From contig NZ_CP010681.1 in assembly GCF_002407245.1 (NCBI RefSeq), forward strand, positions 372,001 to 436,000: DNA of 64,000 nt. The letters are read 5' to 3'. Origin of the DNA: Phaeobacter piscinae (GTDB taxonomy: Bacteria; Pseudomonadota; Alphaproteobacteria; Rhodobacterales; Rhodobacteraceae). The notes below the pieces were generated by a model that worked only from the letters and a program-made list of their open reading frames with translations, made no database searches and was not told the origin of the DNA. The position numbers and the translations under genes were made by a program. Shown here one piece after another: positions 35,569 to 44,837 of this stretch (position 1 is the stretch's first letter; the number at the start of each line of letters is the position of its first letter).

Positions 35569-36660
35569 CTATTGGTCAAAAAGGATGACGTTGCGACGCG
35601 CCGATCCTGTTTTTGTATCGGCAATTGCTGCATTGATGTCTTCAAGGCTCCAACGCCCGGAAATCAACTCGTCCAACTTCAGGCGCCCCTGCTGATAGAG
35701 GTCCACCATCCACGGAATATCGCGCTGAATTACCACGTCACCCATTTTGGAGCCGATCATGCCTTGTCCGATAGCGGCCATGATGACCGGCTCATAGCTG
35801 GCTTTTGCGCCTGAGTGCGGCATGCCGATCATCACCATGCGCCCGCCGATGCCCAGATATCGCGTGGCCTGCTCATAGGCCGGGATAGCGCCGACCGTGA
35901 CCAGAACAACATCAGCCCCTCTGCCACCAAGAGCCTTGTATGAGGCCTTCCATGGCGCATCGAGGCGGCCGAGAACGGTGTGGGTCGCGCCAAACTCCTT
36001 GGCAATCTCCAGCTTTTCCTCGCTTAGATCGACGGCAACGATCCGGCGCGCACCTGCGATGCGGGCGCCCTGGATCGCATTGAGGCCAACGCCCCCCGCG
36101 CCGATCACAACAACATCCTCGCCCGCGCGCAGCTTTGCGGCGTTCACTGCCGCACCAACGCCCGTGATGACGCCGCAGGAGATAAGCGCGGCGACATCTT
36201 TGGCTATTTCGCTTGGGATTTTTACGATCTGGCGTTGATCCACAACCACTCGCTCTGCGAAGGCACCGCAGGCCATTGCCTGCATCAACGGCGCACCGTC
36301 AGCGGTTTTGAGCGGGCCGTTGACTGCATCATAGGGGGTTTCGCATAGGGTGGGCGCACCGCCTGCGCAGCTGGGACAGCTGCCACATGATCGGATCAGA
36401 GTGACGACAACGCTGTCCCCCGCAGCGAAGCCCTGTACATTGTCGCCGACGGCGCTGATCACGCCAGCGGCTTCGTGGCCATAAACGGCAGGCAAAAACC
36501 CACCCCAGGCGCCCTCTGCAAAGGAGATGTCGCTATGGCAGATCGCAACGGCGTCCAGTGTCACCTCAACTTCTCCAGTGCGAGGCGCGGCGAGCTGGAC
36601 ATCTTCGATCACGAGAGGGCTACCAAACTCGTGGCAGACGGCGGCTTTGATGGTTGGCAT
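35569..36660 (-). CDS. zinc-dependent alcohol dehydrogenase
   Basis: A 363-residue medium-chain dehydrogenase. Catalytic zinc residues lie in VAICHSDISFAEG and YGHEAAGVI; the structural zinc lobe is CGSCPSCAGGAPTLC; the Rossmann motif is VVIGAGGVGLNAIQGARIAG. It resembles the class III/aryl-alcohol branch. It oxidises an alcohol, or a formaldehyde or aldehyde adduct, with NAD. Position after pcaB and before an enolase-superfamily gene suggests a catabolic pathway enzyme. Confidence 0.9.
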   Translation of the reverse strand: MPTIKAAVCHEFGSPLVIEDVQLAAPRTGEVEVTLDAVAICHSDISFAEGAWGGFLPAVYGHEAAGVISAVGDNVQGFAAGDSVVVTLIRSCGSCPSCAGGAPTLCETPYDAVNGPLKTADGAPLMQAMACGAFAERVVVDQRQIVKIPSEIAKDVAALISCGVITGVGAAVNAAKLRAGEDVVVIGAGGVGLNAIQGARIAGARRIVAVDLSEEKLEIAKEFGATHTVLGRLDAPWKASYKALGGRGADVVLVTVGAIPAYEQATRYLGIGGRMVMIGMPHSGAKASYEPVIMAAIGQGMIGSKMGDVVIQRDIPWMVDLYQQGRLKLDELISGRWSLEDINAAIADTKTGSARRNVILFDQ

Positions 36661-36806
36661 GCGATCTCTCTCCCTGTTTGCAGGCCACGGTGGACCGGGG
36701 GGAGGAGGGCTGCAAGTCTGAAACCGTCAGTGAAACGTCGTATCCCGAGGCACATAGGCGCAGGGAGAGCAGGATGGGCCCGCCTAGATCGCTGATGAGC
36801 AGCGTA

Positions 36807-38156
36807 TCACGTCGATTCTTTGCGGCCTTTCAGAGCGGCTACTGTTTTTACAAATCGTTGTGCCTCGTCCGGGGCTGACCCAAGTTGCCGGGTTGCGTCA
36901 AAGAGTGTTGCGTGATCCAGCTCTGGAAATTGCGCGGCAGCAACCTCTTGCAGGGGTACGCCCTGCTGTGCAGCCTTGACACAGAGATCCTTGACCGCGG
37001 CCTGCGCCTCACCTCGCCGCATCTGTTCTGCCAAGGCAAAGCTCAGCGCTTCTGCATAGATTGTCCCATCGGCAGCGTGGAGGTTGCGCAACATCTGCTT
37101 GGCGTCTGGCGCCAGCCCTTTGGTCATGGAGACAGCCGTCCGGGCGGCTGTTGCGGCGCAGAAAACGATCTGTGGAAGGCTCAGCCATTCGCCAAACCAG
37201 CTGGCGCCGTCGCGTTGGTGCTGATGCGCGGCGGCATGATGCAGAGCCGAAAGCTGTGCGGTCGCCTGCGATGCCAGCGCGATCAGCGCTGAGGCGGCAA
37301 CCGGGTTCTGTTTCTGCGGCATGGTTGAGGACGCACCTGCCGTGCTGGTTGTCAGCTCGTCAATGCCGCTTTGGCGCAGGGCCAGGCAATCGGTCCCCAA
37401 TTTCCCGATTATAGTGCAGGCGCGGGTGAGCCAGTCCGCGATCCGCAGAACCGGGCTGCGATCCGTGTGCCAGCTGCGATGCGGATCCGCCAGCGACAAT
37501 CCCGCAGCCATTTCGGCGCGCAGCTCGCTGGCCTTGGATCCCAATGCGCTGGCCGTTCCAGCAGCACCGGACAGTGACACCAGCAGACAGGTTTGACGGA
37601 GCACTGGCAGCTCTTCGAGCAGTGCAGCCAGAGGCTGCCCCCACGTGGCCACAACGGCCCCGAAGCTGGTCGGGGTGGCCAACTGACCATAGGTGCGTGC
37701 AGCCATCGGAAGGTTGGCATGGGTGCCCGCCATATCGGAAAGTTGCTTAAGCAGGGTGAGCAGATCAGTCTCAACAGCTGCAAGTGCCTGCCGCAATCGC
37801 AGCATCAAAGCGCTGTCCATAATATCCTGCGAGGTTGCCCCCCAATGCACATATTGGGCGTGCTCCGGTGCGTTCATTTCGTCCCTCAATGCATTCACCA
37901 GACCGGGCACGGGGACGCCATTCTGTCCGGCCGATTGGGCCAATGCACCGGGGTCCAGAGCGACCTCCATCACCGCGCGGCCAATCGCTGCAGCGCTCTC
38001 TTCCGGGATCAGGCCGAGCTTGCCCTGCGCCTTGGCCAGTGCCCCTTCGACCAGCAGCATGGCACGGATTTCTGCGCTGTCTGAAAACAGCCGGGAAATA
38101 TCTCCCGCAGGAAACAATGAAGCATAGAGCTGACTGTCGAAGAGAGAAGCGGCCAT
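36807..38156 (-). CDS. pcaB: PcaB, 3-carboxy-cis,cis-muconate cycloisomerase
   Basis: A 449-residue member of the fumarase/aspartase superfamily with the signature SSTMPQKQNPVAASALIAL and the PcaB-like N-terminus MAASLFDSQLYASLFPAGD. It converts 3-carboxymuconate to 4-carboxymuconolactone in the protocatechuate branch of the beta-ketoadipate pathway. In many Roseobacter genomes the order is pcaD-pcaC-pcaH-pcaG-pcaB; here pcaD precedes it with only 181 non-coding bases between. pcaC and the dioxygenase genes pcaH and pcaG are absent from the window. Confidence 0.92.
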   Translation of the reverse strand: MAASLFDSQLYASLFPAGDISRLFSDSAEIRAMLLVEGALAKAQGKLGLIPEESAAAIGRAVMEVALDPGALAQSAGQNGVPVPGLVNALRDEMNAPEHAQYVHWGATSQDIMDSALMLRLRQALAAVETDLLTLLKQLSDMAGTHANLPMAARTYGQLATPTSFGAVVATWGQPLAALLEELPVLRQTCLLVSLSGAAGTASALGSKASELRAEMAAGLSLADPHRSWHTDRSPVLRIADWLTRACTIIGKLGTDCLALRQSGIDELTTSTAGASSTMPQKQNPVAASALIALASQATAQLSALHHAAAHQHQRDGASWFGEWLSLPQIVFCAATAARTAVSMTKGLAPDAKQMLRNLHAADGTIYAEALSFALAEQMRRGEAQAAVKDLCVKAAQQGVPLQEVAAAQFPELDHATLFDATRQLGSAPDEAQRFVKTVAALKGRKEST

Positions 38157-38337
38157 CAGAGATCTTTCACCAAGGGTTGCTATGACTGCTGCTATCCGGT
38201 TGGGGCAGCAATAGGCGGCAAATGGGGTATATTCAGGTCTGTTACCCTATCGTGAGGGCGGTCGGCTACCATTTGTGCCAGATATTGTGGTCGCTCGCAC
38301 GCTCCCGAAGGCGCACCGGGCCGCGGCCCAGCAGCCA

Positions 38338-39126
38338 TCAGATATGGCCTTGCTCCCTCAGGAAGGTGATCAGACGATCCGCAAAAGCCTCGGGCTGTTC
38401 GACACAAGGTATATGACCGGCGCGGCGGATCAGCTCGAACTTGGAACCGGGGATGAGGTCGACGGTTTCGCGTACCAGATCCGCCGGTGTCGCGCCGTCG
38501 TCTGAGCCCGCAATGCCTAAGGTCGGCAATCGTAAACCACTGGTCGGTGTGTAAAAATCTGTGCCTGCGATCGCCGCGCAGCATCCGATGTAGCCCTCGA
38601 CCGATTGCTGGAGCAGGTGGTCGCGCCAATGAGACAGCTCGGGCGACTTGCGGAATGCCGGGGCAAACCATCGCTCCATGATGTTGTCCGCAACGGCCTC
38701 AATCCCATCACGCTTGATCGCCTCAATGCGCTGTTGCCAGCTAGCGGCAGTCCCGATCTTGGCGGCGGTGTTTGACAGCACCAGCCCACGCATCAGATCC
38801 AGCCGCTTGATCGCCAGCCCTTGCGCGATCATGCCGCCGATAGACAGCCCGACGAAGATGCAGCCCTTCACCTGCAACTGGTCCAGTAACCGTTCGGCAT
38901 CGCGGACCAAGGTGCCCATGGCGTAGGGGGCAGGCGTTGCAGGTGTCCCGCCATGGCCACGCAGATCATAGCGGACAATGCGCAGTTCTTTTGGCAGCCG
39001 TTCTACCACCTGATCCCAGACATGCAGGTCAGTGCCAAGAGAATTGGCAAAGACCAAAGGAGGTCCGTCGGCGGTTCCATCCAGTTGGTAGTGTAGCTGG
39101 ACATCGCCCAGTTCAGCGAATGGCAT
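38338..39126 (-). CDS. pcaD: PcaD, 3-oxoadipate enol-lactonase
   Basis: An alpha/beta hydrolase of 262 residues with nucleophile elbow FVGLSIGGMIAQGLA, oxyanion region VFANSLGTDLHVW and catalytic histidine in RRAGHIPCVEQP. The N-terminus matches PcaD enol-lactonases. It hydrolyses the enol-lactone to beta-ketoadipate. It follows the EEP-family gene by 94 bases in the same direction; no pcaQ regulator is adjacent. A dual PcaD/PcaC fusion is excluded by length. Confidence 0.92.
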   Translation of the reverse strand: MPFAELGDVQLHYQLDGTADGPPLVFANSLGTDLHVWDQVVERLPKELRIVRYDLRGHGGTPATPAPYAMGTLVRDAERLLDQLQVKGCIFVGLSIGGMIAQGLAIKRLDLMRGLVLSNTAAKIGTAASWQQRIEAIKRDGIEAVADNIMERWFAPAFRKSPELSHWRDHLLQQSVEGYIGCCAAIAGTDFYTPTSGLRLPTLGIAGSDDGATPADLVRETVDLIPGSKFELIRRAGHIPCVEQPEAFADRLITFLREQGHI

Positions 39127-39220
39127 AGGGGGCTCCGGGGTGTGTTCGGTCGCGCTTTCTAACGCGGGCTACCCGTCAGGTAAAGTCAGCCGGTGCGTGA
39201 AGAAATAAGCATATGCGACC

Positions 39221-40423
39221 CTAACCCGCAGATTTGAGCCGCATATGAGCCATGATCTGCCCGTGATCAGAGGCGAGTTTGTTGTAGGGAGCTTCGGGAT
39301 GGCTGCCATCAGTCAGATGGTCATTGAAGACGCTGAAATATTCCATCTCTCCTATGTGGCCTGCCCAGTCCGGATCAAAATGGCGAGACATGTAGATCTG
39401 ATCGATGCTTTCATGAACGCCGCCAAAGGCCGTGGTGTAGACCACATCGCGGAGCGACTTTCTGAGGAATTGCTTTTCTGCTGACCGCAATCGAAACCTG
39501 TCAATGGTTTCACGGATGTGCCGATCCTCCTCTGCACTGTAACGGTCGCCGGTGTGCCGGGCGTCATGGCGCAGCATCCAGGAATAATTCCTAAACGGCG
39601 TCTCGCCGCTGATGATTTCGGAGCTGACGGCGTTTTCCCCGTCATTGAAATCTCCCAATACCATGACCGGACGGTTCTGTTCCAATTCGTCCAAGACCAT
39701 CCGCCGCAGCACCCAGGCCTCAGCCATACGGCGCAGCGCAGCACGCAGCGCGCCCAAGGCGCGACCTCCCGCATCATAGGCCGTGAGCACGGTCTCGGGC
39801 GGGTAGGGTGCGCCTTGCGGGGTGATGAACTCACCCAGTTTGGATTTCAGATGACAGTTGAAAACGCTGACAATCTGCCCGGCGACAGGGATCCGGGCCT
39901 TCATGATCGGGCGCGACAGCCGTCTCAGCGTGTAATAGCCCGCGTCCTCTTCGCCACCAAGACAGGCCATCGGAATATCCAGGGGTTGCGGCAGATCCTG
40001 AATGATCTCGACCGGCTCAGCGAAGCCATATCGCGACAGGATAGCAAGGCCCGGGCGCCGTTTCCCTGGTGTTTCGCTGTCGTTTATGTTGGGCGCAAAG
40101 GCCAGCTCAGCCTCAGTGTAGGGCGTATAGGCCAGTTTGCGGAAAATTGCCTTGCGATGATAGCGTTTGGATCGGTCCGGCAGGCTGGCGGCATTTGCCT
40201 CCTGCCCGCGCCGGTCGGTCTCAGCGATGATCTCACGCAGCGGCGCTTCCTCGAAGATCTCCTGAAACCCGACAATATCGGCATCCAGGGTCAGCAGCTG
40301 ATCAGCCATCCAATCGGACTTCCACGCGTATTCCTCCGGCGTGTAGCTTTGAAATTTATAGTATTCCTGATCCGGACCTATCAGGTTTTTCACGTTGAAG
40401 GATGCAATGGTGAATTCGGTCAT
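39221..40423 (-). CDS. endonuclease/exonuclease/phosphatase family protein
   Basis: A 400-residue protein of the EEP superfamily. Motifs in order: IASFNVKNL (metal and DNA-side asparagine), DIVGFQEIFEE (metal glutamate), NCHLKSKLGE, MVLGDFNDGENAV and LASDHGQIMAHMRL (catalytic Asp-His). No signal peptide is seen. Substrates in this family range from DNA to phosphoinositides and cannot be assigned. ATG 40423 has GGAG six bases upstream, which excludes the TTG at 40435. Confidence 0.88.
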   Translation of the reverse strand: MTEFTIASFNVKNLIGPDQEYYKFQSYTPEEYAWKSDWMADQLLTLDADIVGFQEIFEEAPLREIIAETDRRGQEANAASLPDRSKRYHRKAIFRKLAYTPYTEAELAFAPNINDSETPGKRRPGLAILSRYGFAEPVEIIQDLPQPLDIPMACLGGEEDAGYYTLRRLSRPIMKARIPVAGQIVSVFNCHLKSKLGEFITPQGAPYPPETVLTAYDAGGRALGALRAALRRMAEAWVLRRMVLDELEQNRPVMVLGDFNDGENAVSSEIISGETPFRNYSWMLRHDARHTGDRYSAEEDRHIRETIDRFRLRSAEKQFLRKSLRDVVYTTAFGGVHESIDQIYMSRHFDPDWAGHIGEMEYFSVFNDHLTDGSHPEAPYNKLASDHGQIMAHMRLKSAG

Positions 40424-40460
40424 GTGGTACTCCAAACTCGATAAGGGCGGTCATTCGGAG

Positions 40461-41435
40461 TCAGCCGAACCGATGCAACGCCTCGGCAAAAAGGGCTGCG
40501 TCGACGTTGCCGCCTGTTGCGATAGCGATTGTGGCAGGGCCGCTCAATTGGTCACCATGGAACAGGGCGGCTGCGAGAGACACAGCGCCGCCGGGTTCCA
40601 ACACGATCTTCAGCCGTGAAAAGGCCAGCGCCATGGCGCGCATCGCGTCCTCTTCGCTCACCACGATGCCGGAGCTGCAGAGACGCGACAGAATGGGGAA
40701 GGTGATGTCGCCCGGTGCAGGCGTCAGGATTGCATCACAAAGTGACCCCGCAGAGGCCTCGTTCCGGCAGATTTCACCTGCAGCCAGTGATCGGGCGACA
40801 TCATCAAAACGCTCAGGTTCACAAGGGCTGACTGTCATCTTTGGCGCGGTCTGTTCCAGAGCAAGCGCGACGCCGGCGGTCAAACCACCACCACCGCAGC
40901 ACACCAGAACATCCGCTTCGCTCACGCCAAGGTCCGCAGCTTGGCGGGCAATCTCAAGGCCAACAGTGCCTTGTCCGGCGATAACCTCTGCGTCGTCGTA
41001 GGGTTTGATCAGGGTAAGGCCGCGCACCTCTGCCAGTTCTGCTCCGATGGCATCACGGTTGTCTTTGGCCCGGTCGAACAAAACCACCTCCGCGCCGAGC
41101 GCGCGTGTATTGGCAATCTTGATGGCTGGCGCATCCTGCGGCATCAGGATCACGACGGGCGTCGCATGTGCGGCAGCCGCAGCGGCCACTCCCTGTGCAT
41201 GATTGCCACTGGAATAGGTCAGTACGCCACGGTGTCGCTGGTCGTCGGACAGTGCAGAAAGGGCAGCCCAGCCGCCGCGAAACTTGAACGAACCAGTGTG
41301 TTGCAGGCACTCGGCCTTGACCAGGACACGGCGTCCGGCAATGTCATCCAGAAACGGCGAAGATAGCAACGGCGTCTCCCGTGCGTGACCACTCAGGCGG
41401 TCGGCAGCTGCGGTAATCGCGGCAAAGGATGTCAT
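40461..41435 (-). CDS. threonine/serine dehydratase-like PLP enzyme
   Basis: A 324-residue fold-type II PLP enzyme. The Schiff-base lysine is in HTGSFKFRGG, the substrate loop is TYSSGNHAQGVAAA and the phosphate-binding loop is CCGGGGLTAGVAL. There is no C-terminal ACT domain, so it is a catabolic or serine-racemase-like form rather than feedback-inhibited IlvA. It overlaps the alpha/beta hydrolase gene by ATGA. Threonine dehydratase, 3-hydroxyaspartate dehydratase and serine racemase remain possible. Confidence 0.87.
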   Translation of the reverse strand: MTSFAAITAAADRLSGHARETPLLSSPFLDDIAGRRVLVKAECLQHTGSFKFRGGWAALSALSDDQRHRGVLTYSSGNHAQGVAAAAAAHATPVVILMPQDAPAIKIANTRALGAEVVLFDRAKDNRDAIGAELAEVRGLTLIKPYDDAEVIAGQGTVGLEIARQAADLGVSEADVLVCCGGGGLTAGVALALEQTAPKMTVSPCEPERFDDVARSLAAGEICRNEASAGSLCDAILTPAPGDITFPILSRLCSSGIVVSEEDAMRAMALAFSRLKIVLEPGGAVSLAAALFHGDQLSGPATIAIATGGNVDAALFAEALHRFG

Positions 41436-42298
41436 TGAACAATCTCCAGAATGCGATGGATAAGCGCCAGCGACTCGGGCTCATCAAGGAAGGGGACATG
41501 ACCCCGGTCCGGGACCTCCACGGCGAGCAGCTCCGGTAGGTGGCGCTGCATTTTTTGGTAGGTATCGGCGCTGAGAATATCCGAATTGCCCCCACGGATG
41601 ACGCCCGATGGCACCCCCCTGAGGGATTGGAACAGCGGCCACAGATTCGGCGGCGGCCCGGCGGCTGCCTGTGCCAGTAAGGCGTCGCGCAACCGCGCGT
41701 CGTAGCGTAGGGCCAAACCGTCCTGTGTCTGGGTGTAGAAAACCTCCACCTCCTCGCGCCAACGCGCCATTGGCACATCGGGAAATGCTGGGGCCATATG
41801 TGCCGCCAGCACCGAGGCGGCCTGTTCATGAGTTTTGGCCACTGGGCGATGCCCGACATAGGCCATGATCCGCGCGATGCCATCCGCTGGGATTTCTGGC
41901 CCTACGTCGTTCAGGATCACGCCAGCCAGCCTGTGTTTGTGCAAGGCGGCCAGCGCCATAGCAACCAGTCCACCGCGAGAGGTGCCAAGAAGTGTGACGC
42001 GATCAATATTTAGATGATCCAGCAGCTCAATCACATCCTGTGCCTCACGTGGGACTGAATAGCTGTGAATGTCCTCGGCGTATTGCGACCTGCCTCTGCC
42101 GCGTGCATCCAGCGTGATCACGCGATGCCCACGGATGTGCGGCCGAAGATATCGAAAATCCTGCCCGTCGCGGGTCAGACCGGCCAGACACAGCAAGGGG
42201 GGGCGGCCCTCCATGCCTGTTTGGTCGGGATCGTCATAGGCGAGCTGCATCCCATCCGAGGTGGTGAAGACTGAAAGCGGTCCTGATGTAAGCGACAC
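41432..42298 (-). CDS. alpha/beta hydrolase
   Basis: A 288-residue hydrolase with nucleophile elbow LLGTSRGGLVAMALA, a GRGRSQ loop after the second strand and the catalytic histidine in DRGHVPFLDEP. Substrate unknown. A GTG at 42298, four bases after the dehalogenase stop with GGGA upstream, is my start; a TTG at 42313 would overlap the upstream gene by 11 bases. It lies between a haloacid dehalogenase gene and a dehydratase-like gene, all in one direction, suggesting a small catabolic operon. Confidence 0.85.
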   Translation of the reverse strand: MSLTSGPLSVFTTSDGMQLAYDDPDQTGMEGRPPLLCLAGLTRDGQDFRYLRPHIRGHRVITLDARGRGRSQYAEDIHSYSVPREAQDVIELLDHLNIDRVTLLGTSRGGLVAMALAALHKHRLAGVILNDVGPEIPADGIARIMAYVGHRPVAKTHEQAASVLAAHMAPAFPDVPMARWREEVEVFYTQTQDGLALRYDARLRDALLAQAAAGPPPNLWPLFQSLRGVPSGVIRGGNSDILSADTYQKMQRHLPELLAVEVPDRGHVPFLDEPESLALIHRILEIVQ

Positions 42299-42302
42299 GG
42301 GA

Positions 42303-42989
42303 TTATGTCCCAAGCAATGTCGGAATACTGCTCAGGTCGCTCAGGATATGATGTGGTGTCCAAGGCAGGCGATCCATCGGTTCACCGCTCCGATTGACCC
42401 AGGCTGTGGTGAATCCATACCCCGCCGCGCCGGCGGCGTCCCAGCCGTTGGAGGAAACAAACAATACCTCGTCGCGCTGACAGTTGAACCGTGCCTCGAC
42501 GAGGTCGTAGACCTGTGCATCGGGTTTGAAGACCCCGACGGCCTCGACAGACAAGACATCGTCCAGCAGCCCGCTCACACCGGCCGAGTTTACTGCACCT
42601 TCCAGCATCTTAGGTGATCCATTGGACAGGATCGCTGTCTGTAGCCCAGCCGTTTTGAGCGCGCGCAACATCTGCGGCACCTCCTCATAGGCCTGAAGCT
42701 GCCAATAGAGATCGAGCAACCGTTTGCGGAGTTGCGGATCCCCACTGAGGCCGGTGGCGTCCATCGCCCAGTCCAAACCATCTTGGGTGACCTGCCAGAA
42801 ATCCGTGTAGGCATTGGTGATGGCGCGCAGCCAGGTGTATTGCAGCTGCTTCAGTCGCCAGTGATTGGCCAGCTCGGCCCAATGGTCGATCAGATGCGGA
42901 AACTCCGGCTCCTGTGCGGCTTGCCGCGCGGCCGCCGTCACGTCGAACAATGTGCCATAGGCATCGAAGATACAGGTTGTGATCGCCAT
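42303..42989 (-). CDS. haloacid dehalogenase, type II
   Basis: A 228-residue HAD-superfamily enzyme close to L-2-haloacid dehalogenases. It shows the nucleophile Asp in CIFDAYGTLFDVTAA, AILSNGSPKMLEGAV (motif 2), the lysine in GVFKPDAQVYDLV and FVSSNGWDAAGAAGYGF (motif 4). These enzymes hydrolyse 2-chloro- or 2-haloalkanoates to hydroxyacids. It heads a minus-strand run of hydrolase and dehydratase genes. Confidence 0.9.
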   Translation of the reverse strand: MAITTCIFDAYGTLFDVTAAARQAAQEPEFPHLIDHWAELANHWRLKQLQYTWLRAITNAYTDFWQVTQDGLDWAMDATGLSGDPQLRKRLLDLYWQLQAYEEVPQMLRALKTAGLQTAILSNGSPKMLEGAVNSAGVSGLLDDVLSVEAVGVFKPDAQVYDLVEARFNCQRDEVLFVSSNGWDAAGAAGYGFTTAWVNRSGEPMDRLPWTPHHILSDLSSIPTLLGT

Positions 42990-43176
42990 GGGGTCTCCCG
43001 TCCGGTGTCCTGCGGTTGGACCAGCCTAGGCGCAAAACGGACGTCAATTCCAGCCACAATGCGGTGCATTCCGTGACAAACAGCTACCAGTTCGGGGCGC
43101 TGGTCGGTTGGGTTTACATCAGGGGTGGGTCCTATACTGTGCGCGCCTTTGTAACGTGAAACCAACTGGAGGTCCC

Positions 43177-43605
43177 ATGACCGAGGTAAAAAGCGGCGAT
43201 ACCGTACGCATCCACTACACAGGCAAGCTGACAGACGGCAGCGTCTTTGACAGCTCTGAAGGGCGCGAGCCGCTTGAGTTCACCGTTGGCTCCGGTCAGG
43301 TCATTGAAGGTATGGACGCAGGTCTGGCTGGCATGACCGCAGGCGAGAAAAAGACGCTCAACATTCCTGCGGATCAGGCCTATGGCCCCAGCCATGATGA
43401 GGCGCGTCAGACCATCCCGCGCGAAGGCATTCCCGATGACATCCCGCTTGAGGTCGGCACCCAGCTGCAGATGCAGGCTCCAACCGGGGAAGTTCTGCCG
43501 GTAACCGTGGTTGAAGTGACCGAAGCGACCGTGACCCTTGACGCCAACCATCCGCTGGCGGGCAAGGATCTGATTTTTGATATCGAATTGGTATCAATCA
43601 ACTAA
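43177..43605 (+). CDS. FKBP-type peptidyl-prolyl isomerase (SlyD-like)
   Basis: A 142-residue protein with the FKBP pattern [36 protein letters not shown] and [10 protein letters not shown]; the inserted chaperone flap around residues 70-120 is of the SlyD/FkpB type. No metal-binding His-rich tail is present. It catalyses proline isomerisation in the cytoplasm. The ATG at 43177 has GGAGG five bases upstream, excluding an upstream in-frame start at 43108. Confidence 0.92.
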   Translation: MTEVKSGDTVRIHYTGKLTDGSVFDSSEGREPLEFTVGSGQVIEGMDAGLAGMTAGEKKTLNIPADQAYGPSHDEARQTIPREGIPDDIPLEVGTQLQMQAPTGEVLPVTVVEVTEATVTLDANHPLAGKDLIFDIELVSIN

Positions 43606-43610
43606 GACGG

Positions 43611-43641
43611 GATGAGGTGGCGCCTCTTGCGCCGCCTCATC
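43611..43641 (+). terminator. long hairpin after the FKBP gene
   Basis: GATGAGGTGGCGC (43611-43623) pairs with GCGCCGCCTCATC (43629-43641) with a single T/G mismatch and a five-base loop, six bases after the FKBP stop. A short T-run occurs only nine bases later, so termination may be partial, allowing read-through into the nitronate monooxygenase gene. Confidence 0.5.
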
Positions 43642-43688
43642 AAACCGGCTCTTTTGCGCAAATAGGATTTGTGGCGAAAGAGGGTGAG

Positions 43689-44783
43689 ATGAGCGGGATT
43701 TCCACGTCAGCAGCATTGATGGATCGCTTGGGGATATCCGTGCCGATCCTGCAATCTCCAATGGCGGGTGTCAGTACGCCCGAAATGGCGGCGGCCGTCA
43801 GCAATGCGGGCGGGCTCGGTGCTCTGGGCATCGGCGCGGCACGTGTCGAACAGGCCGAGAAAATGCTTGTTCAGACAGCGGCACTGACCGAGCGGCCCTT
43901 CAATGTCAACGTGTTCTGCCATCAACCTGCGACCGCCGACCCTGTGCGAGAGGCAGCTTGGCTTCAATATCTATCACCGGTGTTCCAAGGCTTCGGCGCG
44001 ACGCCACCGCAGGGTTTGCGCGAAATATACACCAGTTTTTGCGTAGATCGCGACATGCAGGACATGTTGATCGCGCAGCGCCCGGCGGTTGTTAGCTTTC
44101 ACTTTGGCCTGCCTTCGCAGGATGTCATCGCGGCATTGAAAACCGCAGGTGTCGTAGTGCTCGCCACCGCAACCTCGCTGACTGAGGCCCGTAGCCTGGA
44201 GCGCGCTGGCATTGATGCCATTGTTGCGCAGGGGTGGGAGGCGGGCGGCCACCGGGGCATTTTTGATCCCACCGGTGAGGATGAGCGGCTGCAGACCTTA
44301 CCGCTGGTCCGCGAATTGGCGGCGGCACAGACGCTGCCGGTGATCGCCGCGGGCGGGATGATGACCGGGGCGGATATCGCTGATGCTCTGTCTGCAGGCG
44401 CTGCAGCGGCGCAGCTTGGCACCGCCTTCATTGCCTGCCCGGAGAGCAGTGCCGACGCAGGATATCGGGCAGCCTTGTTGGCCGACGATCCCGAAACGGA
44501 AATGACCGCGGTGATCTCAGGTCGTCCGGCACGCTGCCTGGGCAATCGATTTACCGATTGGGGGCGCCAGAACCGTGATGTTGAGATCCCGGATTACCCT
44601 ATCGCTTATGATGCCGGGAAGGCGCTGAACGCGGCGGCAAAAAATCGTGATGAGGTTGGCTATGGTGCGCAATGGGCAGGGCAGGGTGCCGCCCAATCGC
44701 GGGCGATGCCAACGGCCGAGCTGGTCGCCACGCTTGCACGGGAATTGACAGTAGCGCAGCAGGGGAGCCGTACGCCGGAATAA
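43689..44783 (+). CDS. nitronate monooxygenase (2-nitropropane dioxygenase family)
   Basis: A 364-residue FMN-dependent TIM-barrel enzyme: GISVPILQSPMAGVSTPEMA at the N-terminus, VAQGWEAGGHRGIF with the catalytic His, and VIAAGGMMTGADIADALSAG as the phosphate-binding strand. It detoxifies nitronates such as propionate 3-nitronate with oxygen. Start ATG 43689 follows AGAGGGTGAG; the reading upstream from 43617 lacks a signal. A clear terminator follows. Confidence 0.9.
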   Translation: MSGISTSAALMDRLGISVPILQSPMAGVSTPEMAAAVSNAGGLGALGIGAARVEQAEKMLVQTAALTERPFNVNVFCHQPATADPVREAAWLQYLSPVFQGFGATPPQGLREIYTSFCVDRDMQDMLIAQRPAVVSFHFGLPSQDVIAALKTAGVVVLATATSLTEARSLERAGIDAIVAQGWEAGGHRGIFDPTGEDERLQTLPLVRELAAAQTLPVIAAGGMMTGADIADALSAGAAAAQLGTAFIACPESSADAGYRAALLADDPETEMTAVISGRPARCLGNRFTDWGRQNRDVEIPDYPIAYDAGKALNAAAKNRDEVGYGAQWAGQGAAQSRAMPTAELVATLARELTVAQQGSRTPE

Positions 44784-44786
44784 GAA

Positions 44787-44819
44787 AAGGGCACCGCTGC
44801 GGGTGCCCTTCGGTCTTTT
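44787..44819 (+). terminator. intrinsic terminator after nitronate monooxygenase
   Basis: AAGGGCACC (44787-44795) and GGTGCCCTT (44802-44810) form a nine-bp stem with a six-base loop, followed by CGGTCTTTT. It sits between this gene and the convergent fabI and probably serves both directions. Confidence 0.85.
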
Positions 44820-44837
44820 GGTCGCGAATAGTCGCGA

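Noticed and set aside
38157..38337. Remnants of pcaC, pcaH or pcaG in the gap between pcaD and pcaB
   Set aside because: No frame in these 181 bases reads as a fragment of those proteins.
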